In this document: positions 24,831-35,500 of the stretch, in pieces
How positions within the stretch are numbered: position 1 is the first letter of the stretch
Layout: each line of letters starts with the position of its first letter
NCBI GenBank assembly: GCA_963693285.1
Contig: OY848918.1
Coordinates: forward strand, 15,002,263 to 15,066,262
Source: Xestospongia muta
Lineage: Eukaryota > Porifera > Demospongiae > Haplosclerida > Petrosiidae
Reading direction: 5' to 3'
Length of the DNA stretch: 64,000 nt
Program-made: the position numbers and the translations under genes
Notes under the pieces: model-generated
What the model saw: the letters and a program-made list of their open reading frames with translations, nothing else
Databases searched by the model: none
Told to the model about the DNA's origin: nothing

Positions 24831-25520
24831 ATGGGGTCTCCAGAGTTTTACTGTCAAATTTGTGGCATTCAGTTCTTGTTTAAATCAAAATATCTTCGTC
24901 AAATTAAGAGCACTTCTCATTGACGGCTACAACGTGTTCTGAATTTAGAAAACATTGATGAATCTACTGATCACGATGTTGCAGTGGAGACTGAGGTCAC
25001 ACTGAATGTAGTTTGTGAAGATGTTTCTTTTGATGTTAGTACTAGTGATAGCAAAGATCCTGATAGTTTTAATAATATAGAAGTTATCAACACAAACTTC
25101 ATTCATGGAAATGTATGAAAATTTGATTTGCAATTTGAGTATTGATATTTTTGTTTAGGTAAATTCAGCCAGTGGTGTCAATGTAGACTTAGATGACTTT
25201 CTGAACGCTGAAGATGATGAATTGACTGGTAAGTTAACTTTCTTTATTTTGATTTTCCCTTTATATGTTTTTTTAGATCAGTCTCTCCCTAGTCTGGACA
25301 CATTAAAACAATTTCTTTTACCTGGCTTTGTTACCCCAAAGTAGGTGAGTCAATTAGTTATTTATATTGTATCAATAATTATATTCAACACATGTAACAG
25401 TTCAAGTCAGACTCTGAAGTGTCATTTTATGTTGATTTACCTTCAAAGTATCTTGCAAAAGTGTTATAAGCAGATGATGAGATAACAGCTGCATTAGAAA
25501 AGATATTTTATTAATAAATA
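24831..25520 (+). pseudogene. Broken C2H2-finger gene
   Basis: Starts with ATG at 24831 and MGSPEFYCQICGIQFLFKS, one classical C-x2-C finger followed by a histidine. A TGA directly after SH interrupts it. The same frame then continues through LENIDESTDHDV and an acidic region. After introns it resumes with VNSASGVNVDLDDFL and a short SLPSLDTLKQFLLPGFVTPK-type segment. The part after 25400 (SEVSFYVDLPSKYL) also carries a stop (TAA near 25467). With three or more disruptions, I call it a pseudogene of a multi-exon protein with one N-terminal zinc finger. The family is not named with confidence. Confidence 0.55.
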
Positions 25521-26901
25521 GCAACAGATAAATTGGTTATACACAAATAATTTCAATTAGCTTAACTTGTGAATATACATACCACGCCTCCTACTTTTGG
25601 ATCATGAAACACTGCGAAAGCCACTAATAAATTCAAACGTTCTGTAGCAGAATCTTTAGAGATTTAGTAGGACATTTGTATACTATTAGTTGCCAACAGT
25701 TTCGTTTCACCTTCAATGAAAAGAACCGAATGTATGACAATAGAATTTTTATCCAAACTTAGACGTGTCTGACATTCTTCGTTTTCTGATCGTTGTTGCT
25801 AAGAGCAAAGTTGAAAACAGCGGCTCTCCACATCTAGTGTTTTACCTATCTATGAGCTACATTTATATGTACCAGTTTCACTGTTTCTATTTTCTACTAA
25901 AGAGGGAAGACGTCCGAATATACATGGTGTCCGAATATCAATAGTTTACTCTATATGGCAATAGACATTCACCCAGCAAAGACATTGCATATAATTTTGC
26001 TGTCTTAGATCACTTACGATTTATTTGTAGTGGTGGATATTATCATGAGACAAAGTGAGTAAATAAATATATAAACTAAATATGATGTTACATATTAATA
26101 ACAAGGTGGTGTGGACAAGGACTTGAAGACCTTTTTACAACAGTTATCAAGTACAAACATACTTGAATCCTGTTCTCTTAGACATCTTTATCATGCATGA
26201 TAAGTCAAATTATGCCTCTGGAACTTTAAGGAAAGTACATAGAGCCAATGGTTATTTATTTACCTTACATCCTAATACATAGCTGAATGTAAATTGCTCA
26301 ATGTTCCTACTTCAACATTTTTTGCCTCATCCTTGTCTCTTAAAGCATATCTCTGTGATTTCAATTGTAGCATAAGTTTTCATAGCTCCCTGACATCTGA
26401 TTCCAATGTCCTCAAGCTGTCGTATCACAACAAAAAGGCATAGTAAACAGAGGAGACTTTGTCAAAGCTAACAGTGCAGATGTAAAGTCATACTTTTGTA
26501 GCTACTCTTTATTACTAGTTATTATTCTTTAGGTGTCTTACAGAATTTTGTTAACTACTTTCAATGATCTGGAAACATTCAATGATATTTGTATTGTGCG
26601 AGAGTTGAGAATACAAACAACAATAAATGGGTCACCTCTACTTACAGAGTTTGACTGTCCACTTCTTGAACTCACAACTAGTTTATTTTTTTATCCTCCC
26701 TTGGCTTTGGCTTGGCCCCCCTTGGAATGCTGAGAATTTTGTTTTACATGTGAATCAATTCAAGTGTTTATAAAAGCTTTAATGGCACAAATTGTCAATA
26801 AAAGATAACAATAGACAAAATAGATTCTATACAACAAGTCTTCTAAGTTTACCTATATGTGCATATGCAAGCAAGCTATAGCTTTTATACCAGTCAAGAT
26901 G
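25521..26901. other. Non-coding spacer
   Basis: No credible exon on either strand. Short open frames such as 26533-26733 lack splice context and have low-complexity composition. The N-terminal half of the TFIIA remnant at 30139-30604 was looked for here and not found. Confidence 0.5.
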
Positions 26902-26988
26902 TGACCTAACTCTCAATGTACTATGTAGGTGCCAAAATGTGTTTGCACAGATCATTGACACTTGCATAGTACATTGACAGTTAGGTCA
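26902..26988. repeat. 24-bp inverted repeat (hairpin)
   Basis: Arm 26902-26925 (TGACCTAACTCTCAATGTAC and on) is the reverse complement of 26965-26988 with one mismatch, around a 39-nt loop. The arms fold into a strong stem. No TA or other target duplication is clear, so it may be a tiny TIR element or a structured transcript. Confidence 0.8.
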
Positions 26989-27061
26989 TAAACCTGTATT
27001 ACTACTGCACACATCCCAAATTGCAAACTAATTTCTTCAAAGTCAGGAAATTACATAAAAA

Positions 27062-27198
27062 ATTGCTCAGCAACATAGGATACAAAGTCAGTAATCATAA
27101 TATATACCTGGCAGATGTACATTATGTTTGTGTGATTGCTCAAGAACATAGGATACAAGCATAATTTATACCTGGTAGATGTAAACTTGTTTGTGTGA
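27062..27198. repeat. Two diverged ~70-bp tandem units
   Basis: ATTGCTCAGCAACATAGGAT at about 27062 and ATTGCTCAAGAACATAGGAT at about 27136 each continue through TATACCTGG(C/T)AGATGTA to TTTGTGTG. The second unit is about 10 bp shorter by internal deletion. Confidence 0.8.
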
Positions 27199-28329
27199 AA
27201 ACAGTCCCAGATTCCACCAAAATACATCAAATCAAATGCAAAAAGTCAAAATTTTCAGGGACCATACCCCCGGACCCCCTAGTTTGTCACATGCAAAGCA
27301 CGCAGATATCACTTTACCCGCTCCCCCCCCCCCCTCCCCTACTCCATATTATATTGCATTTTGCCTCCCCCTTGGCCAAAAACTTGAAAGAAACCCTGAT
27401 ATGACTATTCAAATGGTTTGTTTTCCTTAAACATTTACTGTATTATATAGTTATAATTTTGAAAACTATTTAAAAATATGAATATTCATTAACAAGAAAT
27501 AACTGCTGAAGTACAGAATTTGGAAGCATTATTGCTGGACTGTTTGTTGAAGCCATCACCTCGAACCTCACAAACATAAATTTCCCTTCAGCAGGCAATC
27601 AGTCGATAATTTTCGCATTCGCCTACTCTACTTTAATTTGCCTACTCTGTTTTTGCCTACATGTCCTCGTGATCAGTGCTCATCCTTTTTAGTCTTCAGT
27701 ATTGTTATATCCACTACCTCTGTCAAAACTGGTGAAGTTAGTAAAAGTATTGTGTTGTGTGTTACTACTTACTACTAATATAACTAGGAGATAGACAACA
27801 ACCTACCAACAGGCCTAGTAATGGTAAGTAGTAGTCGTTTTAAAATAATCATTAGCATATATTGTAATAATAACTTTATCTACCCTATGAGAACAAGTTA
27901 ATATTTAACATTATTACAATGTTGATCAGAATAATTATTGCATATCAGTCTTGTGGTGACACAGTGCTAATAATGATGTTAATATTTGACTATGGTATTA
28001 TCCTAATGGCAATCTAGTACCTTTATTTATACTTGAGCATTTCATGACAGCTCAGCACCAAGTCCAGTATTCTCTCAGTAGATAATTACCTTCCTATTTG
28101 CAGTCATAATTGACATTACACAGTACAAAATGCTTTTATTTAAATGTATTTTTTTCTTTATAGAGACACAGATTGACCTCAACACATATAGTAGTGAGTT
28201 CTTTGTGGAATTCTGTGAACATATACATGGATCTAATGTACGTGCATTGTATGTTCATACTATGCAAACAACTCATGTAACTTTCAATGTCACATCACTT
28301 GATGACAACTTCTCATGTATGGGTACAAC
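27199..28329. other. Spacer with a C-rich tract
   Basis: Contains a C-rich tract around 27318-27340 (runs of up to 14 C) that creates proline-rich spurious frames, then AT-rich DNA. The plus-strand frame from about 28160 (ETQIDLNTYSSEFF) is open but matches nothing I recognise and leads into the antisense of a retroelement. Confidence 0.5.
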
Positions 28330-28800
28330 TACTTATCACAATCCGGCGAATTATCTATTCATTTTCTCCCATATCACCTTTCTCACCTGTCTTGGAAAGG
28401 TGTCTAACAATTGTATACCAATCGGCGCATCTCTTCCTAACAAAACATCCTCTGGTACAACCTCTGACAAAGCCACTTTTTGACTGAATTCCTGGTTCCC
28501 TTGCAGCTGAATTGTCACTCAAGCCTTTGGGTATAGTCAGGTGGTTCCTCCGGAGTCTATAATTGTTATAGCATCTTCAGTATACTCCTTCTCAGACACT
28601 ATCCTTTGGTGTACAATAGTGGTAGATGCTCCAATGTCCAATACTATTCAGTCAGTAGGGACTCCATTCACAGTACCTTTCCATAATTGGTCTCTGTATA
28701 ACATCTCCTGTCTGAACAGTTTTTTAGAACAATTTTTGGAAATGTATCCGATCTGACCACATTTGTAATAAGTGACTCCCTGTTTTGACCTTGTTCAATT
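28330..28800 (-). pseudogene. Retroelement zinc knuckle and protease fragment
   Basis: On the minus strand a degraded knuckle (YKCGQIGYISKNC) is followed by an aspartic-protease start VLDIGASTTIVH, where D-I-G-A-S replaces the usual D-T/S-G-A. A TGA precedes this block, and further stops follow within the domain and after VIWEKMNR. Frame ends are ragged and the element is cut soon after. Confidence 0.65.
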
Positions 28801-28847
28801 GTCCACCTCCCTTCAGTAGATTCCATTTCAGACTTAGGTTTCCACCT

Positions 28848-29643
28848 TTAACTAGTATTTCTCCTTGGGCTATCAAACGGAGTTGGCTGTAAAGATGGTT
28901 GAGAGATTTGTCCATGCTCCTCCATTCTCTCTGATGTAATGTACTTTTGCATTAGTTCAGCTATGTGAGTTAGACCACAAATTTTCTCTTGCATAATCCA
29001 CTGCCTCATCGTAACAGGTATCCCTTCAATTATGTGCTCTATCACTACTTTCTTTTTTACTTGTTCCATTCCTTCCTCAGGTGTTAGCCACTGGTCACCC
29101 AGCTTTGTTCCTTGCACTGTATATTCCTTGGGTGTCATACTCTTAGACCACTTCAGACTCCTGAATCTTCGTCTACATTCTTCAGTAGTAATATTGAATC
29201 TTCTTTTTAGGACTGTCTTGACTGTTTCATAATCTTCTTCATATGTAAGTCTGGCACAAGCATCCCGAGTTCTGTCCTGTAGGTTAGGTATTAAGTAAAT
29301 TACCCAGTCTTGCTTAGGAACTTGATGTAACTCATGATTCCTTCAAAAGTCTCCAGAAAGCTTTCAATATCTTCTCTGTCTTGTAATTAGCTATCTCAAT
29401 CTTTGGTCTATGTTGGATCTGTTGTTGTTCTAACAACATCTGTTGCTATTGCATCACTTGAGCCATCATAGTGACTAGTTCCTCCATTCCTAAGTCTTGC
29501 TTTATTCTCTTTCTCCTCTTGCTAGCGATATCCTCACTATCTGATGCAGCTAATTGGTCTAAGTGATCTACTAAAGGTCTCCCATGTAGGTTTGGTCTTC
29601 TTGTAGATTGCTAAGTGTCGTAGTCCATATCGTACTCGCTCAT
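28848..29643 (-). pseudogene. Retroelement Gag, multiply interrupted
   Basis: The putative start at 29643 gives MSEYDMDYDT, then a stop after ten codons. The same region continues with an acidic and glutamine-rich N-terminus, a MEELVTMMAQVMQ helix and a coiled glutamine tract. The clearest stretch is 29138-28848: GDQWLTPEEGMEQVKKKVVI and LMQKYITSERMEE, the SCAN/Gag-like helical fold common in gypsy elements of invertebrates. At least three stops occur. Confidence 0.7.
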
Positions 29644-29680
29644 CTACTGCGAGATCCGCTTTTGTCTTCCGTTGAAAGCG

Positions 29681-29699
29681 TATCCCACCATAGCCACCA
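29681..29699 (-). promoter_or_regulatory. Retroelement primer-binding site
   Basis: Four T residues after the terminal CA of the LTR lead into TGGTGGCTATGGTGGGATA on the minus strand. TGG at its start is the complement of a tRNA CCA 3' end, as expected for minus-strand priming. The tRNA was not identified. Confidence 0.6.
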
Positions 29700-29702
29700 A
29701 AA

Positions 29703-29995
29703 TGTCGCGATCCATCTCACAACGTTAGCTAATTAAACCCTGTTAGGGTTAAATAATCTTGATTTAAATAATAAATTAAGAATATTGTCTAGACTGACTG
29801 ACTCGGAATAAATCTGAATGGTTTTAAAGTGTAAACTTAGCAGTCTCATGATTAAGACAATATAATTGGTTAATGTAGCATGAGGAAATAAAATGCAATA
29901 AATATGGTTGGTCCTTTAAACAATAAATCTGATTGCTCGATTATTTATTGATCGTAAACTTCCTCAATTTGATCCTCTAGCTCATTCCTGTCACA
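29703..29995 (-). repeat. Candidate 5' LTR, 293 bp
   Basis: Reading the minus strand, the segment begins TGTGACAGGAATGAG at 29995 and ends ATCGCGACA at 29703, giving the TG...CA boundaries of an LTR. A primer-binding site follows directly. It contains AATAAA motifs usable for polyadenylation. No second copy is in the window, so the ends cannot be confirmed by comparison. Confidence 0.65.
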
Positions 29996-30138
29996 CTACT
30001 CATTTTCAATTTATAGGAAAGCTCTAATAGAAGAAATATACCTCAATCACATGAGCCTCTACCATTGCCAACAGTCATACCAACTAATTAACCCTTACTC
30101 AATGAAAAAGATAGATGTTGACATAAGTCCATCCCTCA

Positions 30139-30604
30139 ACTGGATGGCCCTCAGGATGGAAGTAGGAGTGAAGAGTCTGAAGATTCTTCAGATAGTGATG
30201 CCGATGATTTAAGAGGTCTATGTGCTTTACTGTATATACAACTGGCACTCTATTTTGTAGTTGTATGCAACAATTCAAAGTGATAAATAAAATGAAACCA
30301 CATCCTTGTGTATCAGCTTTGGTATCGACTTGAGTTGATCATATCCAACTTCTCCTAATTTTCTACTTTTAATTTAGTGTTAACTGACTCCAATGTTAGT
30401 ACCATTGGAGTAGTCCTAAGATTATTTTATTCTTCATATTTCTGGTAACTCTTATATGTAGACTTCTCTGGTCATTTATTTCTTTTCATCTTACAGGTTT
30501 ATCGTGTAAGAGCAAAGTGGAAGTTTGCTCTTAAAGATGGTATTATGCATCTGAAAGGCTATGATTATATTTTTACAAAGACCAATGGTGAAGCCGATTG
30601 GTAA
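30139..30604 (+). pseudogene. GTF2A1: TFIIA large subunit (alpha/beta) C-terminal remnant
   Basis: The last exon, 30497-30604, follows TTTCATCTTACAG and reads VYRVRAKWKFALKDGIMHLK then GYDYIFTKTNGEADW and a stop. This is the beta-barrel C-terminus of TFIIA-alpha/beta, which ends ...GDAEW in animals. Upstream, QLDGPQDG and an acidic SEESEDSSDSDADD tract (30139-30215) match the family's QLDG plus acidic linker. A CMQQFK piece near 30264 matches VCQYDK. Preceding codons contain two stops and the small exons do not join in phase. The N-terminal alpha domain is absent, and a retroelement LTR lies about 140 bp upstream. Best read as a broken duplicate; a shortened active gene is less likely. Confidence 0.65.
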
Positions 30605-31230
30605 ACATTTCTGTACTAATACCTTTTTCTTGTTTAATTAACTGTCATAAATACAATTGCACATAAACACTTCATTTGTTAATTATTTTATGTTAAATAT
30701 GTCATTGTTGATGTTACTACTATCCTATGTACTTCTGAACTTGAAACAGTCCTCTTTTTAATGCAAAAACTATTGCAAGATCGAAAGTGTTAAACTTTTA
30801 ATTGTCTCAGTTATATTAATACAGCCATAACAAAGCTTTAAACAAACAGGGAAGTGTTAATCAGATATAGTGCTTCTTAATTCATCTGAGTGTGTTTGTG
30901 TGTGTTTGAAAATCAGTGATATATCTCAGTGCATCATCCTGAAGTAGGGTCTTTAACAACCAGAGTGAAAAATTTAATTTTATTACTATGAATTTAATTG
31001 GGTTTGGAAGTCAACCAGGACCACACTCATAGCTATAGGATGAATATGTGCTGAGACATGATGTTGATTTTTATATAAACCTTAGCACCACATTATAATA
31101 CACTGACAAAGACTAGGATGATGTGTGGGTATGGATGTGTATGCATACATTTATAGTTATAAATACAACTAAATTTCTCCGTCTCTCTCTCAGATATAGT
31201 GCTTCTTAATTCATCTAAATGTGTTTGTGG

Positions 31231-31233
31231 GTC

Positions 31234-31312
<79 letters not shown>
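31231..31312. repeat. (CT)n microsatellite
   Basis: About 80 bp of nearly pure CT. Its reverse strand creates a spurious Arg-Glu repeat frame. Confidence 0.95.
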
Positions 31313-31316
<4 letters not shown>

Positions 31317-31648
31317 AAAAATATGCATTGAGTGTCAAGTTTTAAAAGACAGTTAATAGTTGTACAACTAAAGGCCATATTTATGTATTAGTAAACATCT
31401 TATTGAAAATCAGTGATATATCTCAGTGCATCATCCTGAAGTGGGTGGGGTCTTTAACAACCAGAGTGAAAAAATTTAATTTTATTACTATGAATTTAAG
31501 TAGGTTTTGAAGTCAACCAGGACCACACTCATAGCTGTAGGATAAATATGCACTAAGACATGCTGTTGATTTTTATATAAACCTTAGCATCACATTATAA
31601 TACACTGGCAAAGACTAAGATGATGTGAGGGTATGGATGTGTATGGAT

Positions 31649-31653
<5 letters not shown>

Positions 31654-31699
<46 letters not shown>
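31654..31699. repeat. (CT)n microsatellite
   Basis: About 46 bp of pure CT, at the junction between the second and third units of the nested tandem duplication. Confidence 0.95.
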
Positions 31700-31700
<1 letters not shown>

Positions 31701-32066
31701 GATATAGTGCTTATTAATTCATCTGAGTGTGTGTTTGTGGGCATGCATGTGCACACTTTTTTATTAACTAACATGCAATTAATTAAGCAGCAATACCTGG
31801 GCAGCTTTGAAACAGGCTAACAATTTCAAACATGCATACACAATCAATTTTTTTGTCAGATCTTCTTCAACTATATACAGACCATAAAACGACATCTTCT
31901 GTTTTAAGGTACACAAAATCATAATAATAATAACTACTGAATGGGCTGTCTAGCTTAACTACACTATAATTAGTAGGATTCATTAAGTAAGTATATAATT
32001 GAAATAAAATTGTAGATATGTTATGCCTACACTCTTACTTGAGGTTGCATTCACACCAACTAAATA

Positions 32067-32432
32067 CAGTGTAACCCACATAATTCGTTGCTGAGGGGAG
32101 AGTGCGATCCCTTTGAAATAGAAGGGTTTTTGAATTATCAGTTGTCCAGTTAATTCAAATTCAGAGTTAAATTTTAACACTATTCCATTAAAGAGAAATG
32201 ATTGTTTACATAACATAAGAAACCTAGCTAACTAGGAGAGACGCACGTGGCCTTCAGGAGAGCCCCGTATATTACGTGACTGATTTCCGCGTATTTCCGT
32301 ATACGCAACCAAACACGCTTCGAAAAGAGCGGTTTTTCCACCTACGAAATAACATACTGCAGGGAAATGACAACTGACTCTAAATAAGCGGAAATTCGCC
32401 GTAAGCGTTTTTGAATTATGTGGGTTACACTG
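32067..32432. mobile_element. Pogo/Tigger-like MITE, 366 bp, at the promoter of copy B
   Basis: Same TIRs as 8949-9368 (CAGTGTAACCCACATAATTC and inverse) with TA on both flanks (32065-32066, 32433-32434). It differs mainly by a 45-bp and an ~8-bp internal deletion. It ends 99 bp before the start codon of gene B and about 46 bp before its TATA-like box, so it forms the upstream edge of that promoter. Confidence 0.9.
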
Positions 32433-32478
32433 TACTTATAAATTGATGTAGGGTGTGGCTAACTTCACAGTCGGTTGG

Positions 32479-32486
32479 TATAAATA
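32479..32486 (+). promoter_or_regulatory. Candidate TATA box of IP3-receptor-like gene B
   Basis: TATAAATA, 53 to 46 bp before the ATG at 32532. This spacing would put a start site near 32510. It is the only such match between the MITE and the start codon. AT richness makes chance occurrence possible. Confidence 0.45.
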
Positions 32487-32531
32487 AGTACGAACTACGT
32501 ATATATTACTCACTTAAAATCTGAGCTCAGG

Positions 32532-35500
32532 ATGTCAAATCCTATCTACGAGGGTGATACGGTACTTCTGTCATGTGCTGAAGCGAAAGGGCACGTTTTT
32601 TCACTAGTTCCAACGTAAGTGAATTAGATGATGTTAATATCATATTTTTATAGTAAACCCCTATTACAAATTTTAGCTAACGTTTTAAAACGAGTTGGTT
32701 GGCTTGAAACGAGCTGGCCAGCAGCTTTAATTATCTGCATTGAACAAACAGATAGCATTGTACTGGACCCAATAGGTCCACAATTTCTATTAATTGCATG
32801 AGTTTCAATTTCTGTATGGCAAGTAAATATACAAACTGTGATCCAAAAGAATATACAAAAAAATTATCTCATAATGAAATCTTAAGATATCAGGCAAGAT
32901 TTTGTGATTTCACACCATATTGTATATCCAAGATGTAACAGATTTCAACTAGGGAGTTGCCAACTGATTCCTTTATATATGATCACAACCAGACCCTCCT
33001 TGTCATTCCAGTTGTTATAGGGGAGGGTCTAATCAACTGAATTAAAGTATACATATATACATCTAAGTGTTTGGCTGTTCCATTTTAAACAAGTCATCTA
33101 CCAGACACATCGGTCAAAGTTCATGCATGAAGTATAAATAATAGATGGAGCTAACTGCATGCAGAGAATTTTAGAAAAATGCTCTTTGCTTATTAGTAGT
33201 ATTAATATTCATAGCACACTCTTCAGTAAAGTCAATAAAACATCAAGGTATAGCGTCATAAGGTGTGTTTGCAAGAACTTGCTATGAATATACTTAAAGT
33301 AATAACTTTTACCACAGGATGCATTTGATTGACCATGAATTTTGTTAGAGAATAAAAAAGGGAGTGTCTGTGCACCCCAGGCACCCTCCTAGATCCTCCA
33401 GTGACTGGTGTCTGTTTTCAAGTGCTGAGACAACTGATTCACTTTGCTTTTTCAAGTTGGGCTACTTAAAACCAAAGGTAAGTCAAATAGAAGCTGTTTA
33501 GCAATTTGTATGCAGAAGGACTTCATTTACCAACTGCTATATAAGGTAAAACTCTTTTCTTGTTTTGCTGTTCTTCTGCACAATAAATATCGCTTTCTTT
33601 AGAAACTAAAAATGCTCTGGTGTAACATGATGAGTAAAACATTACAATCCTCCTGGCTAAGTAGTAACTTCTGTAAGTTTTTGTTGGTGCTAGAAGCAAA
33701 CCTAAACAATTATCTCTTAGTGATAACTTCTGAAACATCTTGTGCTATGGATGAAACAATATGCATACACTTAGACTTATATTCTTTCAAAGCTTTGTCT
33801 TCTTGGTCATCTACAGCTTCACACAATAGGATGCTTGCAGACACAACTGTTTGCCAATGTCATCACTATTGAAATTAAGTGAAGGACTGACTATTTCTTT
33901 TTCAAGGCATTCAGCAATTCTTTTAAAGTTCATCGTCCACTCTACTCTTTCTCCAGCTCTTCCTAGAACAAACACTAAAGCTGATTTACTGAAAACATCA
34001 CAAGCAATATGTAAACAATTTCTAGTATACTAACAATATTGTGAATAATGGAACAATGTGCAAAAATGGAACAAAAATACACTAATTTCTGTATATTAAA
34101 TATTTTGTAGTCTAAGTTAGATATCTGTTGCAGATTTTTTAGTGATTTGACCACCTCAGGATTGTTTACTTATATAGTAACTTTAGCTCCACTTTTGTTA
34201 CTATATAAACAAACCTTAATAGTCTAAATTTTACACTATTAAATCACTAAGAAACCTGAGACAGATATGTAACATATACTTAGGAGATATGCTAACAAAC
34301 CACCATCAATCCATATGACAAAGTAAGCATTGTACATGCATACATATATACAGAAATTGCTCAGTGTGTGTTAATACTTTCTCGATACACCACAAACATT
34401 TTACTGAAATCACAAAAACTTGAAAATTAACACCTCAATAATATTCTTCTATACAATATACTAAACCATGAAATGATTGTTATGATATTTTTATTCACTT
34501 CTTTTGTAATAGTTCTGATTCTTATGGACACGTTACTATTCAGTCTAAGCCACTGCCTTATTCTGATTCTGTTCATTGTAAGTTACTTATATTCCACTTA
34601 CTTTGTTGGAGATTATTGAAAACCATGAATTTTTAGTACTCCACTATGAATATTAAGATATCTACCTTATTAAAAAACTAACCTTTTTTAATATATTCAT
34701 AGAGGATATGCACACTTGTTAATGATCTACAACTGAGTAATTGATCATGTATATCAAAAACTTATTAATCTAAAATGATATGCAAAGTTGTAGAGTTTGC
34801 CATAATTATAGTATGCTTTTGTAGTTGCTTTGTTCCAAGTTTTACCAGAATATGCAGAAAACAAGTTAGTTAAGTATTTGGCAATATTAAATTGTTATTC
34901 CTCACATTTATAGTCCTTCTCCACTAACAATACCAAAGGTAACGTTTTCACAATAATTACAATAAATGTAGACACTTAATTCATACCTTTAATTATAGGA
35001 AGAAGAAAAGCACTATTTTCACCGCAAACTAGTTTATGGCAGGAAGATCAAGGTGTGAATAAATATATTATTCACTTGTTGACATCCAAGATGTATATAT
35101 TTTCTTAATCATAGTTACTTCATGTTGCTTCCAACTTATATCTCCATCTACCATTTATTTCATCAGATGTTAGCAAGAAAAACCAAGTATGTTCTTGGCT
35201 TTGCATATTGTGGTATATGTGTTCTGGTGTTACATGTACTTTGTGTTCATTGTTATCATTGTTCCCTTCATTTTTTAGGCTACTCTTACACACTATGATG
35301 ACGCCTGCTTATTTAAAATTTTGCCTTTTACTTCTGGAAAAAACAATGGAGAAATTGTAGCTAAGGATTTATTTGCTTTTACTTATATAATCCATTAACA
35401 TTTTAGATTTATCCTGGTGATGAGCTTAATCTAAAGTCAATGCAACAAAAAGGCAATTACCATATATTATGTGTTCATAACACTTTAACTGAGAGGTAAT

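Larger units (their letters stand above)
28330..29995 (-). mobile_element. Truncated gypsy-type retroelement with 5' LTR
   Basis: Minus-strand order from right to left: LTR (29703-29995), primer-binding site, Gag (from 29643), zinc knuckle and protease, then truncation near 28330 before reverse transcriptase. Gag carries several stop codons. The sequence is unrelated in detail to the element at 92-3601. No 3' LTR is present in the window, so it is a 3'-truncated insertion. It lies immediately upstream of a TFIIA remnant. Confidence 0.85.
30864..31745. repeat. Nested tandem duplication of a ~330-bp block with CT tracts
   Basis: The sequence AGATATAGTGCTTCTTAATT starts units at 30864, 31192 and, with one change, 31700. 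A second shared block (GAAAATCAGTGATATATCTC) is at 30908 and 31405. Units 1 and 2 are near-identical apart from long CT insertions in unit 2; unit 3 is only the first ~45 bp. The junctions fall at CT runs, suggesting slippage or unequal exchange seeded by the simple repeat. Confidence 0.85.

Noticed and set aside
27191..27430. Proline-rich open frames.
   Set aside because: Caused by a poly-C tract; two overlapping frames are open only for that reason.
31093..31338. Frame coding a long Arg-Glu repeat.
   Set aside because: It is the reverse strand of a CT microsatellite.
33591..34010. Minus-strand protein-like pieces (DDQEDKALKEYKSKC, FQKLSLRDNCLGL) in intron 1 of gene B, also in copy A at 3727-4020.
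   Set aside because: They lie in different frames with stops between them and no family is recognisable. At most this is an old gene remnant carried along in the duplication.
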